From Neisseria montereyensis (GTDB lineage Bacteria > Pseudomonadota > Gammaproteobacteria > Burkholderiales > Neisseriaceae), in the NCBI RefSeq assembly GCF_024834045.1, contig NZ_JANUXW010000001.1, positions 310,001 to 374,000 on the forward strand: a DNA stretch of 64,000 bases, given 5' to 3'. The notes under the pieces are model-generated. The model saw only the letters and a list, made by a program, of their open reading frames with translations, was not told the origin of the DNA and did no database searches. The number at the start of each line of letters is the position of its first letter. The first letter of the stretch is position 1. Positions 44,773 to 55,531 of this stretch are shown piece by piece. The translations under genes and the position numbers were made by a program.

Positions 44773-46065
44773 TTATTGCAACGTTGCCATTACTTCGGCA
44801 ACGGTGTGGAATGAACCGAAAACGGTGATTCTATCATTTTCCGAGGATGCCGCCAAAGCGGCTTGATAAGCATTTTGAATATTATCAAAAGTCGTTACAT
44901 TTTCGATACCGTGTGCCGATAATTTTTGTTCCAGTTCGTTGTTAGTCATGCCGCGCGGCAGATGCAGGGGGGCAATATACCATTGGTCGAATTGACCCTT
45001 AACAATATCCAATACGCTATCTATATCTTTGTCGGCCAACATGCTGAAAACGGCCGTGCGTTTGTTGGCGAAAGGTAGGGTGGTTAAGCCTTGTTTTAAC
45101 GCTTTGGCTGCGTGAGGATTATGGCCGACATCAAGAATGACCAGCGGTCGTCCGGGCAATACTTGAAAACGGCCGGGGTTGCTGGTGAGTAGAAGCCCGC
45201 GCTTGATAGAACCGATATCAATAGGTAGCTTATCGTTCATGCATTCGATAGCGGCTAATGCACAAGCGGCATTGCCGAGTTGATAGGCACCGCGCAGGGC
45301 GGGAATCGGTAGGGCGTTGCGGTTGCGTGTGAGGCCGTCTGAAAATAATGAGCCGGATGTTTGCGGATGAAAGCGGAACGACCATTGTTGTTGCTCTAAT
45401 CGGGTGAAGCTGAAATCGTGTTTGCTAACCAGTAAAACAGCGCCTACTTCTTCGGCATGGCGGCGCAATGATTCGGGCGGTGGATTTTGACCGCAGATAG
45501 CCGGTTTGCCTGCACGGAAAATACCGGCTTTTTCGTAGGCAACTTCTTCTATGGTATTGCCCAAAAAGGATTGGTGATCCAAATCAATACTGGTAACGAT
45601 GGCACAATCGGCATCAAAAATATTCACGGCATCCAAACGGCCGCCCAAGCCGACTTCGAGAATCATCAGGTCGACCTGTTCGTGCATAAAAATATCAACA
45701 GCGGCAAGGGTGTTGAATTCAAAGTAAGTCAGCGAAATATCGCCGCGTGCCGCTTCGATTCGTTCGAATGAGGCCGTGATGGCTTCGTCGGAAACAGGTT
45801 CGGTATTGATGGCGATACGTTCGTTGAATTTTAATAAATGCGGGCTGGTTAACGTGCCGACTTTAAAACCGGCCTGATGGTAAATTTGCGATAGAAACGC
45901 ACAAACAGAACCTTTGCCGTTGGTACCGGCCACGGCAATTACGGGGCATTGCGGCTGAAGGTTCATTTTGTTTTTAACTTCGCCGACACGGGATAAACCC
46001 ATATCGATTAAGCCGTTGCTGTGTGCGGTTTCAAGATGTGAAAGCCAGTCGTTAAGTGTTTTCAT
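44773..46065 (-). CDS. folC: Bifunctional dihydrofolate/folylpolyglutamate synthase
   Basis: 430 residues of the Mur-ligase fold. P-loop GTNGKGSVCAFLS near residue 48, the omega-loop region TSPHLLKFNERI and the C-terminal DVGHNPHAAKAL are diagnostic. It adds glutamate to dihydropteroate and to folates. A DUS in frame encodes FSDGL. It is the first gene of the folC-SPOR-cvpA-purF unit. Confidence 0.93.
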   Translation of the reverse strand: MKTLNDWLSHLETAHSNGLIDMGLSRVGEVKNKMNLQPQCPVIAVAGTNGKGSVCAFLSQIYHQAGFKVGTLTSPHLLKFNERIAINTEPVSDEAITASFERIEAARGDISLTYFEFNTLAAVDIFMHEQVDLMILEVGLGGRLDAVNIFDADCAIVTSIDLDHQSFLGNTIEEVAYEKAGIFRAGKPAICGQNPPPESLRRHAEEVGAVLLVSKHDFSFTRLEQQQWSFRFHPQTSGSLFSDGLTRNRNALPIPALRGAYQLGNAACALAAIECMNDKLPIDIGSIKRGLLLTSNPGRFQVLPGRPLVILDVGHNPHAAKALKQGLTTLPFANKRTAVFSMLADKDIDSVLDIVKGQFDQWYIAPLHLPRGMTNNELEQKLSAHGIENVTTFDNIQNAYQAALAASSENDRITVFGSFHTVAEVMATLQ

Positions 46066-46141
46066 AATGATGGTGTCTGTCGGAAGCAGTGGGCAGATAG
46101 GGGCGGTTGTGGTTTTTTAAAGTATGCTGATTGATAGTATT

Positions 46142-46579
46142 TTATTCAGACGGCCTAGTGGATAAAGGTTGTCCCCAACGTGCCCACACAAGCAGGCGGC
46201 GGTAGCTTTCTTTATCGGTCATGTCGGGCAGGATAAATTGCCAAAGTATACGGTCACCTAAATGCCATTTTAAAAATAAGGCATAACGGGAAATCAGACT
46301 GCTATCGCAAAGAACAGCATCAAAAGCAATTTGTTCTTCGCCGATAAATACGGCAGCCTGTCCGAGTCTGCTAACAGCAATTTGGTGTATGGCTTCAGGT
46401 TGTTTCAGGGTTTGTTTCCGCCATGCCCATATCAGACTGGCCGATAATAAAACCAATCCGATAATCCGCATCCAACCGTAAAACGCAAAAATACAGGTTA
46501 ACAATGCCCATAGATGCAATACGGCCGTGATGACAAGGGCAATACGCGATGGTTTAAGGGCCGTCTGAAAAGCCTGCAT
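46142..46579 (-). CDS. YgfX-like small membrane protein
   Basis: 145 residues: a cytoplasmic start, two membrane helices close together (about 15-52), then a soluble domain with ISRYALFLKWH and LPDMTDKESYRRLLVWARWG. The C-terminal pattern resembles YgfX, whose E. coli gene lies beside sdhE. Here the partner is an unnamed gene, ending three bases upstream. A DUS overlaps the start (AFQTAL). Function not assigned. Confidence 0.6.
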   Translation of the reverse strand: MQAFQTALKPSRIALVITAVLHLWALLTCIFAFYGWMRIIGLVLLSASLIWAWRKQTLKQPEAIHQIAVSRLGQAAVFIGEEQIAFDAVLCDSSLISRYALFLKWHLGDRILWQFILPDMTDKESYRRLLVWARWGQPLSTRPSE

Positions 46580-46582
46580 GGG

Positions 46583-46942
46583 TTACATCATATTATCGAA
46601 TACGGGGCTGATAACCATATCGGCTTCTTCCATATCCAATACCATATCGTGGATTTCGATTTCAAAATATTCCCAAAATGCTTTCAAGCTCATGTCTTGC
46701 GGCCATTGTTTTTTGGGGATGTCCCAACCGGCGATTTCGGCTTCGAAAATTTCACGGTAGCGGTCGTCGAAATAGGTAACAACGGCTTCCGGCTCGTCAA
46801 ATTGAGGAACCAGAAAAACCGAACAGTTGGTACGCAACTGTTCGAGTGTTAAATCGGGCATGTCGTCATCGGTGCTTTTCAGCCAGGCTAAAAATTTAGC
46901 GGTTGGTTTGAGTACAACGGCAGTGCGGTCTACAAAATACAT
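46583..46942 (-). CDS. Conserved hypothetical protein
   Basis: 119 residues, acidic, without membrane segments. The central VPQFDEPEAVVTYFDDRYREIFEAEIAGW segment (given only in part here) appears in my memory of betaproteobacterial proteins next to YgfX-like genes, but has no named domain. It is three bases from the YgfX-like gene and probably cotranscribed. Function unknown. Confidence 0.65.
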   Translation of the reverse strand: MYFVDRTAVVLKPTAKFLAWLKSTDDDMPDLTLEQLRTNCSVFLVPQFDEPEAVVTYFDDRYREIFEAEIAGWDIPKKQWPQDMSLKAFWEYFEIEIHDMVLDMEEADMVISPVFDNMM

Positions 46943-46994
46943 AAAAATTCCTTGTTTCAGGGGCAGGATTTATCCGGCATTGTACCCAAAATTA

Positions 46995-47025
46995 AGGCCG
47001 TCTGAAAATGGTTTTCAGACGGCCT
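46995..47025 (-). terminator. DUS-pair terminator of actP
   Basis: Facing uptake sequences 46995-47006 and 47014-47025 with AAAA/TTTT inner extension, 20 bases past the actP stop. Confidence 0.8.
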
Positions 47026-47045
47026 ATTGATTCAAATATTAACGT

Positions 47046-48725
47046 TTAGTGATCGCTGGCATCGGATGCACCGATACCGGTCATAGAACGTACATATTGT
47101 GCTTCAAAACCTGCTTTATCCAGTTCGGCTTGCTCAGATTTGTCGGTAATCGAGAAGAACCATGCTGCGATAAAGGCCAATGGAATAGAGAACAGCGCAG
47201 GATTTCTATACGGGAAGATGGCTTCTTCATGATGCAATACAGATACCCAAACGGTCGGGCCAAGCACAATCAGTACGGCGGCTACGATCAAACCTAAGAA
47301 ACCGCCGAGAACCGCACCGCGTGTGGTCAGGCCTTTCCAGAACATTGACAGAGCAAGGATTGGGAAGTTGGCAGAAGCGGCAAGTGCAAATGCCAAGCCC
47401 ACCATAAATGCTACGTTTTGTCTTTCAAAGGCAATACCCAAAATGATGGCAAGAATACCCAATGCTACAGTAGCCATGCGGGATACGCGCATTTCTTCTT
47501 CTTGAGTGGCTTTACCCTGACGGATAACGGAAGAGTATAAGTCGTGGCTTACTGCTGATGCGCCGGAAAGGGTCAGGCCGGCAACCACCGCCAAAATAGT
47601 AGCAAAGGCAACGGCTGAAATAAAGCCTAAGAACAAGTTACCACCCAATGCACCGGATAAGTGAATAGCCGCCATATTGCTGCCGCCGATCATTTCGACA
47701 ACGGATTTGCCGTCTCTAACCATGGTGGTGAAAAATTGCGGATTGTCTTTGGTAACAAAAATAATCGCACCGAAACCAATAATAAAAGTTAACAGGTAGA
47801 AATAACCGATGAAGCCGGTGGCTACGAAAACCGATTTGCGTGCTTCTTTGGCATCGGGTACGGTGAAGAAGCGCATCAGAATATGTGGTAAACCTGCGGT
47901 ACCGAACATCAATGCCAAGCCTAGAGACAGTGCGTCAACAGGGTTGGAGACCAATCCCCCGGGCGCCATAATGGCCGTTCCGTTGTCGTGGATTTCCGTA
48001 GCGGTTTGGAACATGTTTTCAAAGCTGAAACCGCTGGCTTTGATAATCATGAATGCCATAAAAGTAGCACCGGAAAGCAGTAGAACCGCTTTAATAATTT
48101 GAACCCATGTAGTAGCCAGCATACCGCCGAACAACACATAAGCCACCATCAATACGCCGACAATAATTACTGCGGAAGTGTAGTTCATACCGAACAGCAA
48201 TTGAATCAGTTTACCCGCACCGACAACTTGGGCAATCAAATACAGCAAGACAACCAAGAGTGAGCCGCTGGCGGCAAATACGCGTACAGGGCCTTGTTTT
48301 AAGCGGTAGGCAACCACATCGGAAAAGGTAAATTTACCGAGGTTACGCAGACGTTCCGCAATCAGGAACAATACAATCGGCCAACCCACCAAGAAACCGG
48401 TAGAGTAGATCAGTCCGTCGTAGCCGGTGGTGTACACCATAGCGGAAATACCTAGAAACGATGCGGCAGACATATAATCACCAGCAATCGCCAATCCGTT
48501 TTGGAAACCGGAAATACCGCCACCGGCGGTATAGAAGTCTTTGGTTGATTTGTTTTGTTTGGCCGCCCATTTGGTAATGAACAGCGTACCGCTGACGAAA
48601 ATCACAAACATAATAATCGCGGCAACGTTTAACGGTTGTTTTTCCACTTCGCCGGTAAAAGCATCGGCCCAAACACTGCCGGAAGCAAGGAGGGTTAAAG
48701 CGGTGATAAATAATTTTTGATTCAT
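47046..48725 (-). CDS. actP: Cation/acetate symporter ActP
   Basis: 559 residues of the sodium:solute symporter family with 13 membrane helices. An N-terminal signal-like segment ends near VWA, and [17 protein letters not shown] lies in the substrate region. It imports acetate, coupled to Na+ or H+. It follows yjcH with two bases between, the conserved yjcH-actP pair. AckA, about 11 kb away, would handle the other side of acetate metabolism. Confidence 0.92.
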   Translation of the reverse strand: MNQKLFITALTLLASGSVWADAFTGEVEKQPLNVAAIIMFVIFVSGTLFITKWAAKQNKSTKDFYTAGGGISGFQNGLAIAGDYMSAASFLGISAMVYTTGYDGLIYSTGFLVGWPIVLFLIAERLRNLGKFTFSDVVAYRLKQGPVRVFAASGSLLVVLLYLIAQVVGAGKLIQLLFGMNYTSAVIIVGVLMVAYVLFGGMLATTWVQIIKAVLLLSGATFMAFMIIKASGFSFENMFQTATEIHDNGTAIMAPGGLVSNPVDALSLGLALMFGTAGLPHILMRFFTVPDAKEARKSVFVATGFIGYFYLLTFIIGFGAIIFVTKDNPQFFTTMVRDGKSVVEMIGGSNMAAIHLSGALGGNLFLGFISAVAFATILAVVAGLTLSGASAVSHDLYSSVIRQGKATQEEEMRVSRMATVALGILAIILGIAFERQNVAFMVGLAFALAASANFPILALSMFWKGLTTRGAVLGGFLGLIVAAVLIVLGPTVWVSVLHHEEAIFPYRNPALFSIPLAFIAAWFFSITDKSEQAELDKAGFEAQYVRSMTGIGASDASDH

Positions 48726-48727
48726 GC

Positions 48728-49042
48728 TTATTCTCCCTGAACTTCATGTACAACATCACGGGTCATTGATTCAAGCTTGCCGTTGGCAATGCTGACATAA
48801 ATCCCGGTGGTAATGAATGAAAGTACGATCACAAATATACCGGCGTATATACCCCATGTGGTGACACTGCCATCGGATACCGGTTCACCGAATAGCTCGG
48901 GTTGGGTTCCGATCAGCCAGATGTAAGTAACGTACATTATGAAAATAACGGCGGAAAATCCCCAGCCAATCATGGCTTTCAATTTGGCCATTTGCTTGAA
49001 TTTTGGATGTTGGAGCACTTTTTGTGCTGTTTGCTTATCCAT
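48728..49042 (-). CDS. yjcH: DUF485 membrane protein YjcH
   Basis: 104 residues from the ATG at 49042, with AGGAG nine bases upstream; the longer open frame is rejected. Two membrane helices (about 22-42 and 63-83) and the start [12 protein letters not shown] are typical of DUF485. It is the usual small partner of ActP; its role in the symporter is not defined. Confidence 0.88.
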   Translation of the reverse strand: MDKQTAQKVLQHPKFKQMAKLKAMIGWGFSAVIFIMYVTYIWLIGTQPELFGEPVSDGSVTTWGIYAGIFVIVLSFITTGIYVSIANGKLESMTRDVVHEVQGE

Positions 49043-49337
49043 TTTTTTCTTCTCCTTTACAAAACCTTTGAGGTCTAAGCGAAGATGATTTAAATTAAAA
49101 AAAGTTTCAATGGCTAATTTTATTTTTTTATGGATGCCATCCATTTTTTTGATGGTTATATATAAAATTATTGATTTTAAAACAAATATTTTTTTAAAAT
49201 AAGCTTTCTAAAAAGCTGTAAATATGTTAAAAATTGAAAGAGAAAGATTATGGCTGTAGGCAATTTTAGGCCTTTAGCGATAACTCGCACAAATTGTTTA
49301 TACAGTAATAAAAAACCGCTTAGGGAAAAATAGAGCA
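49043..49337. other. AT-rich divergent regulatory region yjcH/lysR
   Basis: 295 bases of strongly AT-rich sequence between yjcH (-) and the LysR gene (+), with no DUS. It must hold both promoters. No operator could be defined with confidence. Confidence 0.5.
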
Positions 49338-50249
49338 ATGGATTACACACAACTAAAAACATTTACCGAAGTTGCTTATATAGGCAACCTTACTCAAGCG
49401 GCGGAACGTTTACATTTGTCCCAACCGGCTGTATCGGCACAAATCAAGGCCTTGGAAAAGCGCTTGGATATTACTTTATTTAAACGTACGACCAGCGGTA
49501 TGGTATTGACTTCTGCAGGAGAGGTTTTTCTGCCGGAAGCTGAAGTATTGCTACAACATCATCATAAATTGGAGTGTTTTGCCAAAACATTGGGGGAGCA
49601 TTATGTTACCCATGCCGATATCGGCCTGATTCATCCGGTTTCACCCGATAAAATTACCCGTTTAACTGCCCATATTCTCGAGCAGGATCCGGATATTTTG
49701 CTGCATATCCAGTATGGTATGAGTGGTGAAATCGAACAACGGGTATTAGATAGAAAACTACACGGCGGTTTTTTTCTCGGTCCGGTGATGCAGCGTAGTT
49801 TAATGAGTATTTTTCTCGGTGATATTCACTATTCGTTAATTTGCCATGCCGACGATGAACAAGCGATTCGTGCCGGACTGCCTGAAAGTTTGGCGCAATA
49901 TGCTTGGATTGAAATGTCGGGTGTATCGGGTAGCCGCAAACATATGCAGCAATTCTGGCGTAAATATAAAATCTCACCTAAACATCAGATTATTTGTGAT
50001 TATCCGCAAACCATTATTGATTTGGTTTGTGATGGAGCCGGTATTGCCATGGTGCCGGAACAAAAAGCCCAATCGGCTCAGGCAGATGGAAAACCCATTG
50101 TGATTTTGGATGAATACCGCCAAGCATTGCCGCTGCATTTTATTTATTTGAATGAGTCAGACACTGATCCTGTATTGAGTTTGTTAAAAGAGAGTGTACA
50201 AGATATTTGGAAGATGACTGCGGATAATCTAGAAAAAGAAATACAATAA
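49338..50249 (+). CDS. LysR-family transcriptional regulator
   Basis: 303 residues. N-terminal winged helix (about 1-60; LTQAAERLHLSQPAVSAQIKALE) and a periplasmic-binding-like effector domain (about 90-290; DLVCDGAGIAMVPE). It is divergent from yjcH-actP and convergent with a DASS carboxylate transporter, so control of acetate or dicarboxylate uptake is a reasonable guess but unproven. Confidence 0.88.
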   Translation: MDYTQLKTFTEVAYIGNLTQAAERLHLSQPAVSAQIKALEKRLDITLFKRTTSGMVLTSAGEVFLPEAEVLLQHHHKLECFAKTLGEHYVTHADIGLIHPVSPDKITRLTAHILEQDPDILLHIQYGMSGEIEQRVLDRKLHGGFFLGPVMQRSLMSIFLGDIHYSLICHADDEQAIRAGLPESLAQYAWIEMSGVSGSRKHMQQFWRKYKISPKHQIICDYPQTIIDLVCDGAGIAMVPEQKAQSAQADGKPIVILDEYRQALPLHFIYLNESDTDPVLSLLKESVQDIWKMTADNLEKEIQ

Positions 50250-50426
50250 TAAGCCTATATTTTATATGCCATATCTATAATATTAAAAAGCTTTAGGTGC
50301 TAGGAAATATATTGCATTTGAGGCTTTTTAATTTTGCTATCATGATAGATATAGATAAGAAAGGCGGTATCTATTGTTGGATTCAATCTTCGGTTTTGTG
50401 ATGAAAAATAAATTTTAACGAAATCA

Positions 50427-50459
50427 AAAAAAGCCGTCTGAATTTCAGACGGCTTTTTT
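50427..50459. terminator. Hairpin with AA-DUS core between convergent genes
   Basis: AAAAAAGCCGTCTGAA faces its complement almost without a loop and ends in T runs both ways. It separates lysR (+) and the DASS transporter (-). Confidence 0.8.
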
Positions 50460-50502
50460 ATCAAGTACTAATCATTAAAATATTTCGGATGATTGTTATG
50501 TT

Positions 50503-51909
50503 TTATATATAAAAAGTATAAGCCCACAACGCAACCAATATCACACACAAAATATTTAATAATACACCTACGCGCATCATCTCTTTCTGCATAATCAGGC
50601 CGGTGCCGAACACAATGGCATTCGGTGGAGTGGCCACCGGCAGCATAAAGGCACAGGAAGCACCGATACCGATAACGAATACCAAAACTTCTTTCGGCAA
50701 ACCCATTTGGGTGGCAATACTGGCAAAGATAGGCACCAATAGCGCGGCAGAAGCGGTATTACTGGTGAATTCGGTGAGGAAGATAATAAAGGCAGCTACG
50801 GCAAAGATGACCACTAAGGGGTGGGTTAACACGAAAGCGGTGGCAATTTGCTGGCCGAGCGCCAAAGATGCGCCGGAAACTTTAAGCAGATTGCTTAGGG
50901 CAATACCGCCGCCGAACAACATCAATACGCCCCAGTCGGTATTGCGCGCCACTTCGCGCCAGCGGGCGACACCGAAAACCACTACGGCAACAGCGGCAGT
51001 GAGGGCGATAACAGTATCGGGGTTGGGAATATCGAATGCGGCTTTAATTTTTGAACTGAATATCCATGAAACAGCGGCCGCGATAAAAATCAGCATAGCG
51101 ATAATACGGTGTAATGTCCAAGGGATATGCTCGCTTTTTACTTCTACGCGCTCGCTTAAATTCGGTTTTAAAATAACATATAAGGCCAACAGCATCAGCG
51201 GCATAATCAGCAGCATCATCGGCATGCCCATTTTCATCCAGCCGAAAAAGTCTAACTCCAAAGCTTTGGCAGCGATGGCGTTAGGCGGCGAACCAACAAT
51301 AGTACCTAAACCGCCTATGCTGGCGCAATAAGCGATACCGAGCAAAACAAACACAAAGGTTTTGCGTTCTTTTTCTCTGTCTAAGTGATCCATCATACCC
51401 AAAGCCAAGGGCATCATCATGGCGGCGGTGGCGGTATTGCTGATCCACATGGATAAGAATGCGGTAACGATAAACAGCATCAATACGGCTGCTTTCATAT
51501 TGCCGCCGGAAAGGCTCAGTAACCATACGGCAATTTTGCGGTCAAGCCGTTGCATATGCAATGCGGTAGCCAATGCGAAGCCACCGAAGAAAATATAGAT
51601 GGTCGGGTCGGCAAAGCTGCTCATAGCCGTCTTAATGTTCATATCGGGAAAGCCGAGCAAGGCGGCTAAGATGGGCACCATTAAAGCGGTAACGGTAATA
51701 TGAACGGCTTCGGTAAACCACATAATGGCTACAAACAGCAATACGGCAATGCCTTTATTGGCATCGGGTTCGTAGGGCAGTATGTGGTAGATGCCGAAAC
51801 ATACGACGGCGGCAATGATTGTGATAATCAGCCCGCGGAAATCGGTAATCGGCGCTTGTGCACTAAGCAGCTCGACGTTTTCCGGGCGGTTTTGGTTGTC
51901 AGTATTCAT
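50503..51909 (-). CDS. DASS-family (SLC13) anion/dicarboxylate symporter
   Basis: 468 residues with about 11-12 membrane segments. The two SNT-type selectivity motifs are seen (SNTATAAMMMPL and SNTASAALLVPI), with GSPPNAIAAK and the C-terminal VATPPNAIVFG. Such proteins take up succinate, malate, fumarate, citrate or sulfate with Na+. The substrate cannot be fixed here, but dicarboxylate is most likely. Confidence 0.88.
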   Translation of the reverse strand: MNTDNQNRPENVELLSAQAPITDFRGLIITIIAAVVCFGIYHILPYEPDANKGIAVLLFVAIMWFTEAVHITVTALMVPILAALLGFPDMNIKTAMSSFADPTIYIFFGGFALATALHMQRLDRKIAVWLLSLSGGNMKAAVLMLFIVTAFLSMWISNTATAAMMMPLALGMMDHLDREKERKTFVFVLLGIAYCASIGGLGTIVGSPPNAIAAKALELDFFGWMKMGMPMMLLIMPLMLLALYVILKPNLSERVEVKSEHIPWTLHRIIAMLIFIAAAVSWIFSSKIKAAFDIPNPDTVIALTAAVAVVVFGVARWREVARNTDWGVLMLFGGGIALSNLLKVSGASLALGQQIATAFVLTHPLVVIFAVAAFIIFLTEFTSNTASAALLVPIFASIATQMGLPKEVLVFVIGIGASCAFMLPVATPPNAIVFGTGLIMQKEMMRVGVLLNILCVILVALWAYTFYI

Positions 51910-53109
<1,200 letters not shown>

Positions 53110-53137
53110 TGGATTCTATTTGAAGCAGTATGGCATG

Positions 53138-53174
53138 ATGAAGGCCGTCTGAAACATTTTCAGACGGCCTTCAT
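53138..53174 (+). terminator. Extended DUS-pair terminator of argB
   Basis: ATGAAGGCCGTCTGAAA pairs perfectly with its complement (53138-53154 with 53158-53174) around a three-base loop, just downstream of argB. Confidence 0.8.
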
Positions 53175-53215
53175 CAAAAGAAAACAATGCCATTATTTGA
53201 ATATGAGGTTAAGCA

Positions 53216-53899
53216 ATGAAAAAATGTGTGGTGCTCAGCGGTGCCGGTATCAGTGCCGATAGCGGTTTAAAAACATTTCGTGATGCGGGCGGTTTGTGGG
53301 AAGGCTATAAAGTTGCCGATGTTTGTACGCCTGAAGCATTTACGCGCAATCCTGATTTGGTATTGGACTTTTACAATATGCGGCGTAAGCAGGCCAATGA
53401 GGCCGTACCGAATGCCGCTCATAAAGCATTGGTTCGTTTGGAAAGTTATTACCGCGTGCAGATTATTACGCAAAATGTCGATAATTTGCACGAGCGTGCC
53501 GGCAGCAGTCATGTGCTGCATTTGCATGGCGAATTGAATAAAGTGCGCAGTTGTGTTGATGAAAACGAAATATTGGAGTGGACGGGCGATTTGACGCGTG
53601 AAGATACCGACGGCAAAGGTCATGCGCTCCGCCCCCATATTGTTTGGTTCGGCGAAGAAGTGCCTGCTTTTCCGCAGGCGGTGGAACAGATGCGGGATGC
53701 CGATATCGTGATGGTGGTCGGCACATCATTACAGGTTTATCCGGCGGCTTCGTTATTGGAATTTGCACCGCCGCAGGCAGAATGTTATTTGGTCGATCCC
53801 AATCCGCGCCAGGCAGGGCGTATGGTGGAAGTGGTGCCGAAAAAAGCGAAAGACGGCGTACCGGCTTTGGTAGAAGAATTGATTCGGCGTGCGCAGTAG
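53216..53899 (+). CDS. cobB: Sirtuin, NAD-dependent protein deacylase (CobB-like)
   Basis: 227 residues. Sir2 motifs: GAGISADSGLKTFRD, QNVDNLHERAG with the catalytic histidine in LHLHGEL, VGTSLQVYPA and the C-terminal nucleotide site LVDPN. The FYNMRRKQ segment matches the Y-x-x-R pair used by CobB and SIRT5 for succinyl-lysine. The zinc module is reduced: only one cysteine remains where two CxxC pairs are classical (VRSC, then no second pair), as in some compact bacterial sirtuins. In E. coli CobB deacetylates acetyl-CoA synthetase. Sequence before the ATG has a good AGGTTAAGCA site. Confidence 0.88.
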   Translation: MKKCVVLSGAGISADSGLKTFRDAGGLWEGYKVADVCTPEAFTRNPDLVLDFYNMRRKQANEAVPNAAHKALVRLESYYRVQIITQNVDNLHERAGSSHVLHLHGELNKVRSCVDENEILEWTGDLTREDTDGKGHALRPHIVWFGEEVPAFPQAVEQMRDADIVMVVGTSLQVYPAASLLEFAPPQAECYLVDPNPRQAGRMVEVVPKKAKDGVPALVEELIRRAQ

Positions 53900-54205
53900 T
53901 TCTGTTTGTCGGGGTTTCTAAATATTTTAAGCCGTCCGAATGCTTTGTTATTTGATAAACTATTTCATTTGGTATGAGTTATGCACACTATCAGTTGATA
54001 TTGATTAGCATGGCCGGCTAGCCGGAAAATACAGATAAACTTTTGATTTTCCTAACAGTCTTTTGTTTGAGTAGGCATTTGCTTGAATTTATCCCGCTGA
54101 TAGATGTGTACGGCAATTTTGTGAAAAAACTTGTGTTTTTATGCTATTTATGCGACTGTTAGGCGTGTTTTATCTTTGGCTTGTTTGTGAGGCCGTCTGA
54201 AAAAA
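53900..54205. other. Intergenic region upstream of pqiA
   Basis: 306 bases with one degenerate uptake sequence (AAGCCGTCCGAA, 53929-53940) and one intact copy (54190-54201) that ends four bases before the pqiA GTG. No gene recognised. Confidence 0.55.
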
Positions 54206-55531
54206 GTGAAATTTATCAATCATTACCGATGGCGGGCTTATCCGCCCAGTCTGAATGCCGATTTACCTGCGCATACGGTGGATTGCCCCGAGTGCGGGCA
54301 GCGCATATCGTTGCCGCGCTTGAAAAAAGGGCAGGAAGTACATTGCCCGAGATGCGACCATAGAATTGTCGGTATCGGTAAAAATCCTTATATCGCTCCT
54401 TTGGCTTATGCAACCGCATCTTTGATTTTAATGGCGTTTGTGTACAGTATGACGTTTATTACCGTTACGTTAGGCGGGATTACTTCCATATTGTCGCTGC
54501 CGTCTATGATGAGGCAGTTGATTGTATTGGATTTCGGCTTTTTAGCCGAGGTAATGTTTATTTTAACTTTCGGTTCGCCATTGATTTTTTTATTGTGTTG
54601 TTTGTATGTTTATCTGGCATTGTTGTTTGACAAGGCGTTTCCGGGATTAAGCTATGCAACGCGTACCTTGGTACGGCTGCGCCATTTTATTATGGTCGAT
54701 GTTTTTTTTATTTCGACCTTGGTTGCCTATATCAAACTGTCGTCGGTGGCGGAAGTATCGCTCGGTGCGGCTTTTTATCTGATGTTTGCATTGGCATTGG
54801 TGCTGATTCGGACTTCCGTATCGATTCCGGAACATTGGGTTTATTATAAAATCAATCTGATTTTGGGCCGTAATGCCATGGGTAAATCACCGGAAAAATG
54901 TGTATGTTGCAGCCGCTGCCTGTATTTCAGGGAAAAAACGGAAACAACCTGTGGCGTGTGCGGGGCGGATTTATATATCCGGCGCCCGAAAAGTTTGAGT
55001 ATGTCGACGGCGTTTTTACTGGCCGCAATGATATTGTATATTCCGGCTAATTTGTTGCCGATTATGATTTCTTCCAATCCGACGGTTGTGCAGGCCAATA
55101 CGATTTTTAACGGCATTGTTTATATGTGGGAAGAGGGCGACAAATTGATTGCCGCCATTATTTTCAGTGCCAGTATTTTGGTGCCGGGTGCGAAAATCGT
55201 TTTATTGATTGTATTAAACCTAAGTGCACATTACGGCTTGCCGGCCAGTGGCAAAACCATGATGAAAATTTATCATTTTACCGATGCGGTCGGTAAATGG
55301 TCGATGATTGATATTTTTGTCATCATTATTTTAATGAGCTCTTTCCATTCGCATGTGGCACGGGTCGTGCCGGGACAGGCGGCGATTTATTTCTGTTTGG
55401 TGGTGATATTAACCATGCTTTCCGCCTATTTCTTTGATCCGCGATTATTATGGGATAAGTTTTATCATTCTGAAACAATAACCAATAGGCCGTCTGAAAA
55501 CGTGCCCGATACAACATATACATATGAGTAA
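54206..55531 (+). CDS. pqiA: Intermembrane transport protein PqiA
   Basis: 441 residues from a GTG at 54206. Two zinc ribbons (CPECGQ with CPRCDH at about 27-50, and CVCCSRC with CGVCGA at about 230-260) each precede a four-helix membrane domain, the duplicated PqiA layout. With PqiB and PqiC it forms a lipid-transport bridge between the membranes; in E. coli it is paraquat-inducible. The usual ribosome-binding position is occupied by a DUS. It overlaps pqiB by eight bases. Confidence 0.92.
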   Translation: MKFINHYRWRAYPPSLNADLPAHTVDCPECGQRISLPRLKKGQEVHCPRCDHRIVGIGKNPYIAPLAYATASLILMAFVYSMTFITVTLGGITSILSLPSMMRQLIVLDFGFLAEVMFILTFGSPLIFLLCCLYVYLALLFDKAFPGLSYATRTLVRLRHFIMVDVFFISTLVAYIKLSSVAEVSLGAAFYLMFALALVLIRTSVSIPEHWVYYKINLILGRNAMGKSPEKCVCCSRCLYFREKTETTCGVCGADLYIRRPKSLSMSTAFLLAAMILYIPANLLPIMISSNPTVVQANTIFNGIVYMWEEGDKLIAAIIFSASILVPGAKIVLLIVLNLSAHYGLPASGKTMMKIYHFTDAVGKWSMIDIFVIIILMSSFHSHVARVVPGQAAIYFCLVVILTMLSAYFFDPRLLWDKFYHSETITNRPSENVPDTTYTYE

